A stretch of DNA of 64,000 bases from Mesostigma viride (taxonomy: Eukaryota > Streptophyta > Mesostigmatophyceae > Mesostigmatales > Mesostigmataceae), in contig RPFO01000299.1 of NCBI GenBank assembly GCA_009746045.1, positions 580,001 to 644,000 of the forward strand, written 5' to 3'. A program made the position numbers and the translations under genes. Below are positions 1 through 12,805 of this stretch, one piece after another; the stretch's first letter is position 1; each line of letters begins with the position of its first letter. Under the pieces are notes generated by a model that was given only the letters and a program-made list of their open reading frames with translations, was not told the DNA's origin and searched no databases.

Positions 1-3000
1 ACGCTGGGCAAGCTGCTGGAGCTCAAGGTCATGCAGTTCAAGGACGCGCTACAGAACGTGTCCACGGAGGCCACGCAGGTGAGGGGGGGGAGGATGAAGA
101 AGTTGGGGTGGGGGTGGGGGGGAGAGGAAGGGAAGATGTGGGGCATTTGACGGGGTTGTCTTGGCAGGCAACTTTTGGCTGCTTGTTTGCTTGTTTGCCT
201 GTTTGCCTGCTTATTTTTGTTTGCTTTCCAGCCTGCCGACCTTGATGTATGCCGCATGCTTGTGTTTCTCTCAGTCGTGGAATTCGTTTCCCTGTGCTGC
301 ACCGGTCAGTATACTTTGCCATGCGGCGCGCCATCCAAGGGCTTACACTTTGGATGGTCAGGACGTGCCCCCGTTGTTGCTGTGATCGCAGCCAGCATGT
401 CAGCTGTGTCTCTCTCCTCGGTGTCCTCTGCCGGACCCCTCACACTAGCACCGCACATGCGACACACCCGTCATGCGTGGTGGTTGACCTTTTCATTTCC
501 TTTCGTCCCTTTTCGTCTGCACCCGCAGGAGACGACACTGGAGGAGCTGCTACAGAAGGTGGCGCACAAGTGGCAGGACATCGACCTGGTCATCATGCCG
601 TACAAGGACTACAAGGACACGTTCATCCTGGGAGGCATCGAGGACGTGATCGCGGCGCTCGAGGACAGCATGGTGACGATGACCACCATCACGTCCAGCC
701 GCTACGTGGCCGGCATCCGGCACGAGGTCGAGAAGATGGAGAAGCAGCTTAAGACGTTCAGCGAGACGCTGGACGAGTGGCTCGCCTGCCAGAAGGCGTG
801 GATGTACCTCGAGTCGATCTTCAGCGCGCCGGACATCCAGCGGCAGCTGCCCGCCGAGGCGAAAGCATTCTTCACGGTGGACAAGCAGCTTAAAGAGATC
901 ATGTGGCGCACGCGCGACCGGTCCAACGCGCTGCAGGCGGGCACAACGCCCGGGTGGCACGAGATCTTCGTCAAGGCCAACGAGACGCTGGACCGTATCC
1001 AGAAGAACCTGGAGGATTACCTGGAGACCAAGCGCATGGCGTTCCCGCGATTCTACTTCCTGTCCAACGACGAGCTGCTGGAGATCCTGGCGCAGACGCG
1101 CAACGTGCAGGCAGTCCAGCCGCACATGTCCAAGTGCTTTGACGGCATGAAGAGCCTGGACTTTGGCGATGACCCGAAGAGCATCGACATCTTGGCGATG
1201 GTGTCCCCCGAGGGCGAGCGTGTGTCGCTGGGCAAGAACCTCAAGGCGCGCGGCAACGTGGAGGCCTGGCTGACCGCGGTGGAGCAGAGCATGGTGGCCT
1301 CGTTGCGGCGGCTCGCCAAGAAGGCGTTCCAGGAGTACCCGACCAAGGCGCGCCGCGAGTGGGTGCTGCACCAGCCCGCCCAGCTCGTGCTCATGATTTC
1401 GCAGGTCTACTGGGTGCGGGACCTGGTCGAGATGCTGACGTCTGCGGAGCCAACGCGCGGCCTCCAGCGGTACTTGTCCGTGTGCATCGCGCAGCTGTCG
1501 GACCTGTCGGCGCTCGTGCGAGGACAGCTGTCGTCGCTGCAGCGCAAGATCCTCGCCGCGCTCATCACGATCGATGTGCACGCGCGTGACATTGTGGACA
1601 ACCTCATCAAGGACAAGGTCACCTCGCCCAACGACTTTGGGTGGCAGATGCAGCTGCGCTACTCGTGGGAGGTGAGTGTGGATGACCTGGTCGTTGCCGG
1701 TTCGTCTGGGGAATCGCCTATAGAACGGCTGATAAAGTCGTCTCTGGGAAAAGCGTGCATGCATAGTTTTTCATGTGGACTTAGATTTCTATATTTCAAA
1801 CTGTCAATCGATGGGAGTGTTGCAATTAAGTACCTCCAATTTCAGCGAGATCTGCGCGTTAGACAGAAATGTTGGCGGTGGTGATCGGTGCTATTCACCC
1901 CCCCCAACCCCAAGCCCCCAACACACCTGATCGTGATGTGTCTTATGATGATGTGAGGTCTGATGTGGCCATGGTCCTGCGGCACTGCTCGTTCTTCTGT
2001 CACCTCTGCTGCCCCTGCGCAGGAGGCGACGGACGAGGCTTGCGTGCAGCAGGTGAGCGCGCGCTTCCTGTACGCGTACGAGTACCTGGGCGCGCAGTCC
2101 CGCCTCGTCGTCACCCCCATGACCGACCGCTGCTACATGACGCTCACCGGGGCGCTCCACCTCAAGCTGGGTGGCGCGCCCGCCGGGCCCGCGGGGACCG
2201 GAAAGACGGAGACCACCAAGGACCTGGGCAAGGCGCTGGGTGTGAACTGCGTCGTGTTCAACTGCGGGGATAACCTGGACTCCAAGTTCATGGGCAAGTT
2301 CTTCTCCGGGCTGGCGCAGTGCGGCGCGTGGGCATGCTTTGATGAGTTCAACCGCATCGACATTGAGGTGCTATCGGTCGTGGCGCAGCAGCTGCTGACC
2401 ATCCAGAACGCTCTGAAGGCGCAGGTGACCAAGTTCAACTTTGAGGGCCGCGAAATCAAGCTCGTGCCGACGTGTGGCGTGTTCATCACGATGAACCCTG
2501 GGTACGCGGGTCGCACGGAGCTCCCGGACAACCTCAAGGCACTGTTCCGGCCGATGTCCATGATGGTGCCGGACTATGCGCTGGTGGCCGAGGTCATGCT
2601 GTTCTCTGAAGGGTTTGAGAACGCCAAGACGCTGTCGAGCAAGATGGTCAAGCTGTACAAGCTGTCGAGCGAGCAGCTGTCGCAGCAGGACCACTACGAC
2701 TTCGGCATGCGCGCGCTCAAGTCGGTGCTGGTCATGGCGGGCAGCCTGAAGCGCTCCAACCCGACACTCAACGAGGACATTGTGCTGATTCGTGCGATGA
2801 AGGACTCCAACCTGCCAAAGTTCCTGTCGGAGGACGCGGTCCTATTTGAGGCAATCGTGACGGACCTGTTCCCGGACGCAGAGATCCCGACGCAGGACTA
2901 TGGCGAGCTGGACAAGAGCATCCGGCGCTGCATCGCGACCGCGCAGCTGCAGATCGTGCCCAAGTTTGTGACCAAGATCATCCAGCTGTACGAGACGCTC

Positions 3001-6000
3001 AACGTGCGCTTTGGCGTCATGCTCGTCGGGCCCACAGGCGGCGGTAAGACGACGTGCTACCGCATGCTGCAGGCGGCCATGACCGACCTGCGCGCGCAGG
3101 GGAGCGCCAACGACAACTTCCAGGCGACGCGCACGTACGTGCTCAACCCCAAGTGCATCAAAATGGGGGAGCTATACGGCGAGTACAGCGAGCTGACCAA
3201 CGAGTGGACCGACGGGTTGGCCAGCACCATCATCCGCGAGTGCGTCGCTGACACGGAGCTGGACCGCAAGTGGGTCGTCTTCGATGGCCCGGTAGATGCC
3301 ATCTGGATCGAGAACATGAACACGGTGAGTGGCGGGATAGGGACTGGCTGATGGGGGCTAACTGTTGGTTTGACCACGTGAGCACTGCGGATTGAGAAAC
3401 ATGGATATTGTAAGGGGTGGGAATAGGGACTGGCTGATGGGCGCTAATTGCTGGTTTTACCAGCTGAGCACTGTGGATTGAGAAACATGGTTATGGTAAG
3501 GGGCGGTGGTGTCGCCTGATTAGCATGGCCTAACGATAGGGTGGGCTCCATGGCCTGTTTCCAGTGATAGACTACCAGTGATGATCGAGAACAAACACAC
3601 CGTGGGGGCATGGAGGTATGGAGGCTTGTGGAGCGGGAACAGGTACAGGAGGACGTATGGCTGACTGATTGCAAGCAATGGGAGCACTAGAAAGACTTCA
3701 TCATATTCTTTCTTACTCTTTTCCCATCCACCCAGTGCAGATGCTGGGTGACAACCGCACAGTTTGCCCTTGTTGGTCACTCTGCTGATCCCCTTCCCCA
3801 CGACGTCTGTATGCCTCGTTGGCCCCCTTTTGTTGCGCAGGTGCTGGACGACAACCGCACGCTGTGCCTGCCCAACGGCGAGCGCATCAAGCTCAACGGG
3901 CTCACCATGCGCATGCTGTTCGAGGTGGAGGACCTGGCGGTCGCGTCCCCCGCCACCGTGTCGCGCTGCGGGATGGTCTACGTGCCCCCCGAGGAGGTCG
4001 GCTGGCGCCCCTTTGTCAAGACGTGGGCGACGACGGGCCTCCCGGCCGAGTGCGGCGCGGGTCTGCGTCACCACCTCGTCTCCCTCTTTGAGGAGTACGT
4101 CGACGGCACGCTCGCGTTTATGCGCAGGAACTGCCGCGAGGAGATCGCGTCGGTCGACATCAACCTCATCATCAGCCTGTGCCGGCTGCTGGAATCCATG
4201 CTGCAGCCGCAGAACGGGGTGCCCTATGACGAGGTTCCCGCCCCTGTGGCGCCCGCTGGTAGCGCCTCCGAGGGGGGAGCCGAGGGTGACGCCCCCGTGG
4301 CCGCGAGCGACAAGCCTGCCACTGTGCTATCAGAGCTGGGGATATCGGTCGTCAACAAGCTGTTTGTCTTCTGCTTGGTGTGGTCGATCGGGGGCAACCT
4401 GGTCTCGGACACCTGGGACGTGTTTGACGACTTTGTGCGCGAGCTGGTGCAGGCTCTGCTGCCGCTACCCAGCTACGGCCTGCTGTACGACTTCTTCGTG
4501 AACATCAAGGACGACAAGTTTGAGCGCTGGGAGGAGGTGGTCCCGCCCTTCCACTACAAGAAGGACATGGAGTTCTTCCAGATGCTGGTGCCCACCGTCG
4601 ACACGGTGCGCTACTCGTACCTGCTCGAGCAGGCGCTTGTGGTCAACCGCTCGGTGCTCCTGAACGGCGTCACCGGCGTGGGCAAGAGTGTGATCGTGAC
4701 AAACGCGTTGGCGGGTTTCGGCGAGAAGCGTGGCATTGTCTCGCTCATGCTCAACTTCAGCGCGCAGACATCCTCCATCGGGACGCAGATGCAGATCGAG
4801 AGCAAGCTGGAGAAGAAGCGCCGCACCCGCCTCGGCGCGCCCGTGGGCAAGCGCATGGCTATTTTTATCGACGACATCAACATGCCAGCACGGGAGACGT
4901 ATGGCGCGCAGCCGCCCATCGAGCTGCTTCGTCAGTTCCAGGACTTCCGCGGCTTCTACGACCGCAAGAAGCTCTTCTGGAAGGAGATTGAGGACGTCAC
5001 GCTCGTGGCTGCGTGCGCGCCGCCGGGCGGCGGCCGCAACATTGTCACCGCGCGATTCTTCCGCCACTTCAACATGCTGTGCCTGCCGCCCGCCAGTGAG
5101 AACGCGATGCGCACCATTTTCAGCTCCATCCTGCGCGGGTTCATGCTCGGCTTCCCAGGCGAGCTCATGACTATCGTCAAGGCAATCGTGGAGTCCTCGT
5201 TGCAGGTGTGTGAGGGTGCAGGGGTTTCCTTGGCCCCTGCTGGGGAGCAAAAAGAATATGTGTAACTTCTTTGTCGATCTTTGTTACAATGGGTTAGCTC
5301 TCATATTTATGCATATATTTGTATTTTACAAGAGCTGTGTAAGCAAGCACCTACAAGAAACTAGCTTAGGGACGGAACTCAAACATGGTGGCCTCGTCGC
5401 CCGACATTAACTCTTGGGACTCGCCCGGCCCCACCCGCCCCGCAGATGTACGTGCGCATCTGCGAGGAGCTGCTGCCCACGCCCACCAAGAGCCACTACA
5501 CGTTCAACCTGCGCGACGTCTCCAAGGTCTTCCAGGGCATCCTGATGGTGCACCCGGGCGACTGCGGCACACGCGAGTCGTTTGTCCGCCTGTGGGTGCA
5601 CGAGAGCGCGCGTGTGTTCCACGACCGGCTGGTCAACGCCGAGGACAAGACCTACTTCATGGAAATGACGTGCGAGCTCATCCGGCGCCACTTTGAGATG
5701 AGCGTCGATGTCAAGGAGCTGTTCGTGGACCAGAACATCATCTTCGCTGACTTCTTGAAGATGGGCGCCTCGGGGGAGGACCGTGTGTACGAGGAGGTGT
5801 GTGGGCCACCGCCGCCACCAGGCAACTATAGTTTTTTCCCTGTTTCTTTTCCGAGAGATGCGTGTAGGCCATCTCCTGGAAGGGGCGGTACATGCAAATG
5901 TCCCGACGTATAATCCACGGGTTGTATGGGCCCTGCTGTCATTTCCGAGCTTAGAACTTTACAGCATCGCCAACGCCAAAGCAGGCACACCTCTGGCCCC

Positions 6001-9000
6001 AGTGTCAACTGGCAAGCTGGGTTCGGTTGATGTAGGGAGCATGCTAAACGGGCGGCCATTCATTTTTCTTCCAGATATCCGGTAGCCTCTTACAAACATA
6101 ATAGGGCGCTAGTCTGCTTGCCCTTCTTGATGCCGTGGCGCGCTCCCCCTTGTCATCTTGCATCGGCCGTGTCCCCGCCTTGTACCCCTTCCTGCTGCCA
6201 TCCTCCTCTCTCTCCCCCCCCCCCAGTCCAAGGACCCGGCCAAGCTGGTCAAGATCCTGGAGGACTACCTGGATGAGTACAACCTCAACAACACCAACCA
6301 GATGGACCTCGTCTTCTTCCTCGATGCGGTCAACCACACGTCGCGCATCGCCCGCATCCTGCGCCAGAAGCGCGGCAACGCCATGCTCGTGGGCGTGGGT
6401 GGCAGCGGCAAGCAGTCCCTCACGCGGTTCGCGTCCTTCATGGCCGAGTTCAAGTGCTTCCAGATCGAGCTCAAGCGCGGGTACGGCACGGCCGAGTTCC
6501 GAGAGGACCTGCGGAATCTGTACAAGGCGGCCGGTATCGGTGGCCGGCCGACTGTGTTCCTGTTCACCGACACACAGATCGTGGACGAGGCGTTTGTGGA
6601 GGACATCAACAACGTTCTCAACAGCGGGGAGGTCCCGGGGCTCCTGGACGACGACGAGAAGGAGCGCATCTGTGCCGAGATGCGGCCCGTGTGCCAGCAG
6701 CTAGGGATCCCAGAGTCGAGGGACAACCTGTACGGGACGTTCATCGCGCGTGTGCGCGACAACCTGCACATGGTGCTGTGCATGTCACCCGTAGGGAACG
6801 CATTCCGGCAGCGCTGCCGCCAGTTCCCCTCGCTCATCAACTGCTGCACGATCGACTGGTTTGACCGCTGGCCTGAGAGCGCGCTGCTCTCGGTGTCGAC
6901 CCGCTTCCTGCGCGCCGTGGAGCTGCCGGACGAGGCCGTGCGCGCGTCACTCGCGCGCATGTGCGTGGAGATCCACGTGTCGGTCACCGCCGTCGCAGAG
7001 CAGTTTTACGCAGAGCTACGGCGCCACTTTTACACGACGCCCAAGAGCTACCTGGACCTGATCAGGTGAGCGACGGGGGGTGAGAAGGGGGCGCGGGGGG
7101 GGGGGGGGGGGTGCAGACGGACAGGAGAGATTAACAAGGTGTGCATCAATGCTAGTAATCGTTGGGAAGATACCAGGCGTGGCTACTGTGCGACCTAGTC
7201 CATGGAATGCCCGAAAGCATTGGGGCGGAGCGGTGGGGAATGGGGATACCACCAATGGCATGCTGTTCACATGAGTTCAGATAGCAACGTCAATCGACGA
7301 CAAAGCCATCCTGCCTCCCAGCAGACTTTTCCCTGACTAGATCGAATCCCTGTCTGCTTTGCTGTTGCCTGGCCCCTCCCCTTCCCCCCTGCCCCCCCTC
7401 CCACACCACCAACAACACTCCAACCTCCCTCCCCTGGCTCCTTCCTCTTGCTTCTTTCCCTGTGCGGTCCCCCAGCCTGTACGTTCACCTGCTGAACGAG
7501 AAGCGCAGCGAGATGCGCAATGCGCGCGACCGGCTGCTCAACGGCCTCAGCAAACTGGCCGAGACCAACACGGTGGTGGCGGAAATGAAGACGTCGCTGA
7601 GCGAGCTGCAGCCAAAGCTGCAAGAGAAGCAGGCGGCGACCACGGTGCTGCTGGCCAAGGTCGACAAGGACAAGGTGGCGGCCCAAAAGGTCAAGGTGGC
7701 AGTGGCCACGGAGGAGGCCATGGTGCGCAAGCAGGCGGCCGAGACGCAGGCCATTGCGGAGGACGCCAAGGCGGACCTGGACGAGGCGATGCCAGCATTA
7801 GAGGCGGCCGTGGACGCGCTCGGCGCGCTCAACAAGGGGGACATCACAGAGATCAAGTCGTTTGCCAAGCCGCCGCCGCTGGTGCAGAAGACGATGGAGG
7901 CGGTGTGCACGCTGTTGAACGAGAAAACCGACTGGGACACGGCCAAGAAGATCCTGTCTGATACCCAGTTCATCAAGCGGCTGATGGACTATGACAAGGA
8001 CCACATCCCCGAGAAGGTCATCAAGGCGCTCAAGAAGCTGATTGAGGACCCGACGTACACCCCTGACCAAGTCGGGAAACAGTCCAACGCGGCGCGCTCG
8101 CTGTGCATGTGGACGCATGCGATGGATGTGTACGCGCGCGTGTCCAAGGTGGTCGAGCCCAAGCGGCTCAAGCTCGCCGAGGCGGAGGCCACGCTGAACG
8201 AGGCGAACGCGCGGCTCATGGAGAAGCAGTCGCAGCTGCAGCAGGTGGAGGAGGAGGTGGCGGCGCTTGAGGCGGCGCTGGAGCAGGCGCAGAACGAGAG
8301 CCAGTCGCTCGCCGCGCAGAACGAGCAGACAACGAAGCGGCTCGCTCGCGCGGGCAAGCTCACGTCAGGCCTCGCGGACGAGCAGGTGCGGTGGAAGGCG
8401 ACGGCGGATGAGATCCAGCAGGCGGCCGCGCTGCTGGTGGGCGATGTCTTCCTCTCGGCGGCGTGCGTATCGTATTATGGCGCGTTCACGGGGCCGTACA
8501 GGGACCGCCTGGTCGAATCCTGGGTGCAGCAGTGCAAGACGATGAACATCCCCGTCTCGGAGCACGTCTCGCTGCGTGCGACGCTGACCAACCCGGTGGA
8601 GGTGCGCGAGTGGGCCATCTGGGGGCTGCCCTCGGACGCGGTGTCGGTCGACAGTGGCGTGCTTGTCACGCGCGGCCGGCGGTGGCCGCTCATGATCGAC
8701 CCGCAGGGGCAGGCGAACAAGTGGATTAAGGCGATGGAGAACAAGAACGGGCTGCGCATCATCAAGCTCACCGACACAAACTTCTTGCGCACGCTTGAGA
8801 ACAGGTGAGCATGACGCGCCGGTGCCGGGCCGCCCCCCCCCCCGTGTGGCCCCCGCTCTGCAGCCTGGCTGCCCTTGTGGCTCTTGCATTCTCCCCACCG
8901 CCACCTCACCCTTTCCCTCCTGGCCAGCTGCCTGCCTCTCCCATCGACCTCCACCTACATGCCCGTGACCATCAGTCAGGTGTCATTCCCTCCACTGTGG

Positions 9001-12000
9001 CTCTGCCCCCGTGTGAGCGTCAAGAAAAAAACAAATCACTTCACCATCATGCTCGTGCATACCCTGTGCATGTCCTTTCTCCCCTCTCCTCCGGCCTACC
9101 TCACTCGACTGTCTCGACAGTATGTGAATTTGCTCATGCAAAGTGCTCCATTTGCTCTTGCATTCCCCGACTTCTCGCTTCCCACGACCTTCCTTCCACC
9201 CCGCAGCATCCGGCTGGGCAACCCGGTGCTGCTGGAGGACATCGGGGAGACGTTGGACCCCGCGCTGGAGCCCATCCTGCTCAAGCAGGTGTTCACGCAG
9301 GGAGGGCGCCAGCTCATCCGCATCGGTGAGACGGATGTGGACTACGACCCCGGCTTCAAGTTCTACATCACGACCAAGCTGTCCAACCCGCACTACCTGC
9401 CCGAGGTGTGCATTAAGGTGACCATCATCAACTTCACGGTCACGCGCAAGGGGCTGGAGGACCAGCTGCTGGGTGACGTGGTGCGGCGCGAGCGGCCCGA
9501 CCTGGAGGAGCAGAAGGACCGGCTGGTCGTGTCCATCTCCAACGACAAGAAGCAGCTCAAGGAGCTGGAGGACAAGATCCTCAAGGTGAGGGGGGGGGGG
9601 TAGTCGAGTAGTATCTTTTTAGTGGTGTGGCGGAGGGTAGCAGCTAGGGACAGGACCTTTCCAATGACAAAAGGCAGTTCTCATCTTGCAAGGAGCTGGA
9701 GGAATGTCCTGCAGAGTGTTGTTTTGTGAGCACAACTGGCTGAGTCGTGGCATTTACATGCAATACAGGGAGGCATTCATACATGGACGTGAGCCCTGCT
9801 CCAACAGATAGTCACGGGGTGTTGCTCGCCTGCATTCCCGTGTGTAGCTGCGTGCTATCACGGTCAGCGTTGCATTGACAAACACTCTTTTTCGGCGATT
9901 AAACAAACCATCATTTATCATCCTTGTTTGGCCATGCCTTCAAACACTGACCTTATCTACTGCTGTCCTCCCTGGTTCCTTGTTGGCATGCTGTGCTCCC
10001 ACCGTATCCCACCCCACCCCACCCCGTGCTCATCTCAACCACATCGCCACGCCCCTGGCCCCATCTCCCTCCCCCCCCTGCCAGCTGCTCAAGGAGAGCG
10101 AGGGCAACATCCTGGACGACGAGATGCTCATCAACACGCTCAACAATAGCAAGCTTACAAGTGGCGTCATCCAGGGCCGCGTGAAAGAGGCCGAGCAAAC
10201 AGAGACAGAGATCAACGCGGCGCGCGAGCAGTACCGCGTGGTCGCCACGCGGGGCTCCATCCTCTATTTTGTTGTCGCGGACCTAGCGCTCATCGGGCCC
10301 ATGTACCAGTACTCGCTCAGCTACTTCACCAAGCTCTTCAACCTGTGCATCGAGGTCAGCCCCAAGTCGCCCGAGCTGCCCAAGCGGCTGGCCATCCTCA
10401 TCGAGTACATCACTGAGTACATCTACACCAACGTCTGCCGCGGCGTGTTCGAGGAGCACAAGTCCATGTTCTCCTTCCTCATGTGCGCCAGCATACTGCG
10501 CGCATCGGGAGAGATTGCGGCCGCCGAGTGGAACTTTGTGCTGCGCGGGCTAGTCGCCGCGCCGCACGAGGAGCAAGCCGCGGCCGGGGGCGGGGGTGGC
10601 CAGGGGAATGCTGGCGGCAGCCACGCGGCGCATGCCAACCCCGCCGAGAAGTGGATCACCGCCACCATGTGGGCGTCTCTGGTCCACCTGAACAACACCT
10701 TCCCCATGTTCAAGGGGCTGGTCGTGGACTTCACGGTCAACACGGACCACTGGAAGGCCTTCTTTGACACGGCGGAGCCCCACGTCGCGCCGCTCCCGGG
10801 CGAGTGGGGCACCGTGGTGACCGACTTTGGCCGGCTCATGCTGCTGCGCGTGCTGCGCCCCGAGAAGCTCGTCTTTGGCTTCTCCACGTTCGTGGGCAAG
10901 AAGCTGGGGGTGGTGTTTACCGAGAGCCCCCCCTTCAGCCTCGACGACATCTTTCGGGACACCAACAACAGCACGCCCATCATCTTCGTGCTGTCCACGG
11001 GGGCCGACCCGACGAGCATGCTGCAGCGGTTTGGTGAGAAGATGGGCCTCACCGCGGGCAACAAGCTGCACATGATCTCCCTGGGCCAGGGCCAGGGACC
11101 TGTCGCCGAGGTGCTCATCACGCGCGCCGCCAAGAACGGCGACTGGGTGTGCCTCCAGAACTGCCACCTGGCGTCCTCGTGGATGCACAGCCTGGAGACG
11201 ATTGTGGAGGGGTTCTCCTTGCCCACGCGCGCGGCCGACCTGCACCCGGACTTCCGTCTCTGGCTGACCTCGATGCCCACGCCCACCTTCCCTGTGCTGG
11301 TGCTCCAGAACGGGATCAAGATCACCAACGAGCCGCCCAAGGGCCTGCGCGCCAACATGCTTCGGTTGTTCCGTGACCAGACAGAGGAGTTCTTCGAGTC
11401 GTGCTCCAAGCCGGCCACGTTCAAGAAATTGCTGTTTGCGCTTGCCTTCTTCCACGCGGTCGTCCAGGAGCGGCGCAAGTTTGGCGCGCTCGGCTGGAAC
11501 ATTCTTTACGACTTCAACAACGGCGACGTCGAGTGCTCCATGCTCACGCTCAAGATGATGCTCGACGAGCAGCCCGAGGTGCCATGGCCTGCGCTCGAGT
11601 ACGTGGTGGGCGAGATCAACTACGGGGGCCGCGTGACTGACGACAACGACCGCATGTGCCTGCGCGCCATCCTGCGCAAGTACTACGTGCCCGACGTCCT
11701 CAAGGACTCGTTCAAGCTGTCGGCCTCGGGGACCTACTATGTCCCACCCGAGGGCCCGCTCCCCTCATACATTGACTACTTGCAGACGCTTCCCACCACC
11801 GAGGCGCCCGAGGTGTTTGGCATGCATGAGAACGCCAACATCACGTTCCAGGCGCAAGAAACCCGCAAGATCCTCGACACCATCCTCTCGGTCCAGCCGC
11901 GGATCGACACGGGCGGCGGCGGCGGGAAGTCGAGTGACGAGATGATCCTCGAGATGGCCGACGATATCCTTAAGTCCCTGCCCAAGAAGTTCCGGCGAGA

Positions 12001-12805
12001 GGACGCCCACAACGACGGCGCTATGTTCCGGCCCTCAGCGACGGGGGAGCTGAACTCGCTGGCCATCGTGCTGTCGCAGGAGATGGAGCGCTTCAATCGG
12101 CTGATCGCCACGCTGTCCAACACCCTCCAGCAGCTGCAGAAGGCGATCAAGGGGCTCGTGGTCATGTCGGGCGAGCTGGAGCTCATGTACGGGTCCATGT
12201 TAAACAACGCGGTGCCCGCGCTGTGGGAGGCCAAGGCGTACCCGTCGCTAAAGCCGCTTGGCGCGTGGATCAAGGACTTTGGCTGCCGCATCAAGTTCAT
12301 GACAGAATGGCTCACGATGGGCGAGCCCGCGTGCTTCTGGATGCCCGGCCTGTTCTTCCCCCAGGGGTTCCTCACGGGCGTGCTCCAGACGTTTGCGCGT
12401 CGCTACAAGATCGCTATCAACAAGCTGAACTTTACGTTCAAGATCACCGACTACCCGGACGCGATCGCGGTGGCCGAGCCGCCCACCGACGGGGTCTACG
12501 TGAACGGGCTGTTTGTGGACGGTGCACGTTGGAACGACAAGGGGCGCCACCTGGACGACGCACACCCTGGGGAGATGATCGCCCGGCTCCCTGTGGTCCA
12601 TTTCGTGCCCCGCGAGGACGTGGTCCCACCAAAGCACGAGTACCAGAGTCCGCTGTACAAGACAGCGGCGCGCGCGGGCGTGCTCTCCACGACGGGCGCG
12701 TCGACCAACTTCATCATCCACGTGAGCTGCCCAATCCGGTCTGGCACGACGCCCGACTTCTGGACGCTGCAGGGCACCGCGCTGCTATGCGCGACCAACG
12801 ACTGA
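1..12805 (+). CDS. Axonemal dynein heavy chain, C-terminal 3,168 residues (5' partial), inner-arm/DNAH6-like
   Basis: Exons inferred at 1-78, 529-1671, 2023-3324, 3841-5205, 5446-5796, 6227-7065, 7476-8804, 9207-9585 and 10085-12805. They sum to 9,507 nt, exactly 3,169 codons with the stop, and every junction is phase-consistent. Exons 1-2 are linker. AAA1 has Walker A GPAGTGKT near 2185 and Walker B CFDEFNR near 2335; AAA2 has GPTGGGKT near 3028; AAA3 has GVTGVGKS near 4666 and Walker B FIDDINMP near 4864; AAA4 has GVGGSGKQ near 6391. The coiled-coil stalk and microtubule-binding tip lie in 7476-8300, followed by AAA5, AAA6 and the C-terminal domain. As a family it is an ATP-driven microtubule motor that bends cilia. 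AAA1/AAA2 wording such as SEQLSQQDHYDFGMRALKS resembles DNAH6-type single-headed inner-arm chains from memory; the subfamily is uncertain. A Gly/Ala/His-rich insert (about 10,570-10,640) sits in the AAA6 region. The full-length family is about 4,000-4,500 residues, so the N-terminal tail is outside the window. Confidence 0.95.
3307..3508 (+). repeat. Tandem duplication spanning the dynein exon 3 donor site
   Basis: The last part of exon 3 (from 3307, ATCGAGAACATG...) and the following intron start are repeated from 3391 and again, partly, from 3477, with periods of 84 and 86 bp. Each copy begins with an exon-like ATTGAGAAACATGG, then a donor-like GTAAGGGG, then the same GGGACTGGCTGATGGG intron stretch. 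The copies are diverged, so the event is not recent. Only the first donor (GTGAGT at 3325) continues the dynein frame into exon 4. Confidence 0.8.
3738..3770 (+). repeat. Decayed copy of the dynein exon 4 acceptor and exon start
   Basis: CAGATGCTGGGTGACAACCG (3738-3757) and the bases after it mirror the real acceptor plus exon start at 3838-3870 (CAGGTGCTGGACGACAACCG), 100 bp upstream. The copy carries several substitutions. It looks like an old tandem duplication across the 3' splice junction and could act as a cryptic acceptor. Confidence 0.7.
9655..9706 (+). repeat. Decayed copy of the dynein exon 8 end inside the following intron
   Basis: The intron that starts at 9586 contains TCCAATGACAAAAGGCAGTT followed by CAAGGAGCTGGAGGA. 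This parallels the coding stretch at about 9535-9575 (TCCAACGACAAGAAGCAGCT ... AAGGAGCTGGAGGA), roughly 120 bp upstream. The copy is mutated and carries a short insertion. It is best read as an old tandem duplication that crossed the 5' splice site. Confidence 0.7.

Noticed and set aside
550-1764. Long minus-strand frame opposite dynein exon 2 and similar shadows opposite other GC-rich exons
   Set aside because: Mirror of the coding strand with high GC; no domain content and interrupted at the true exon borders.
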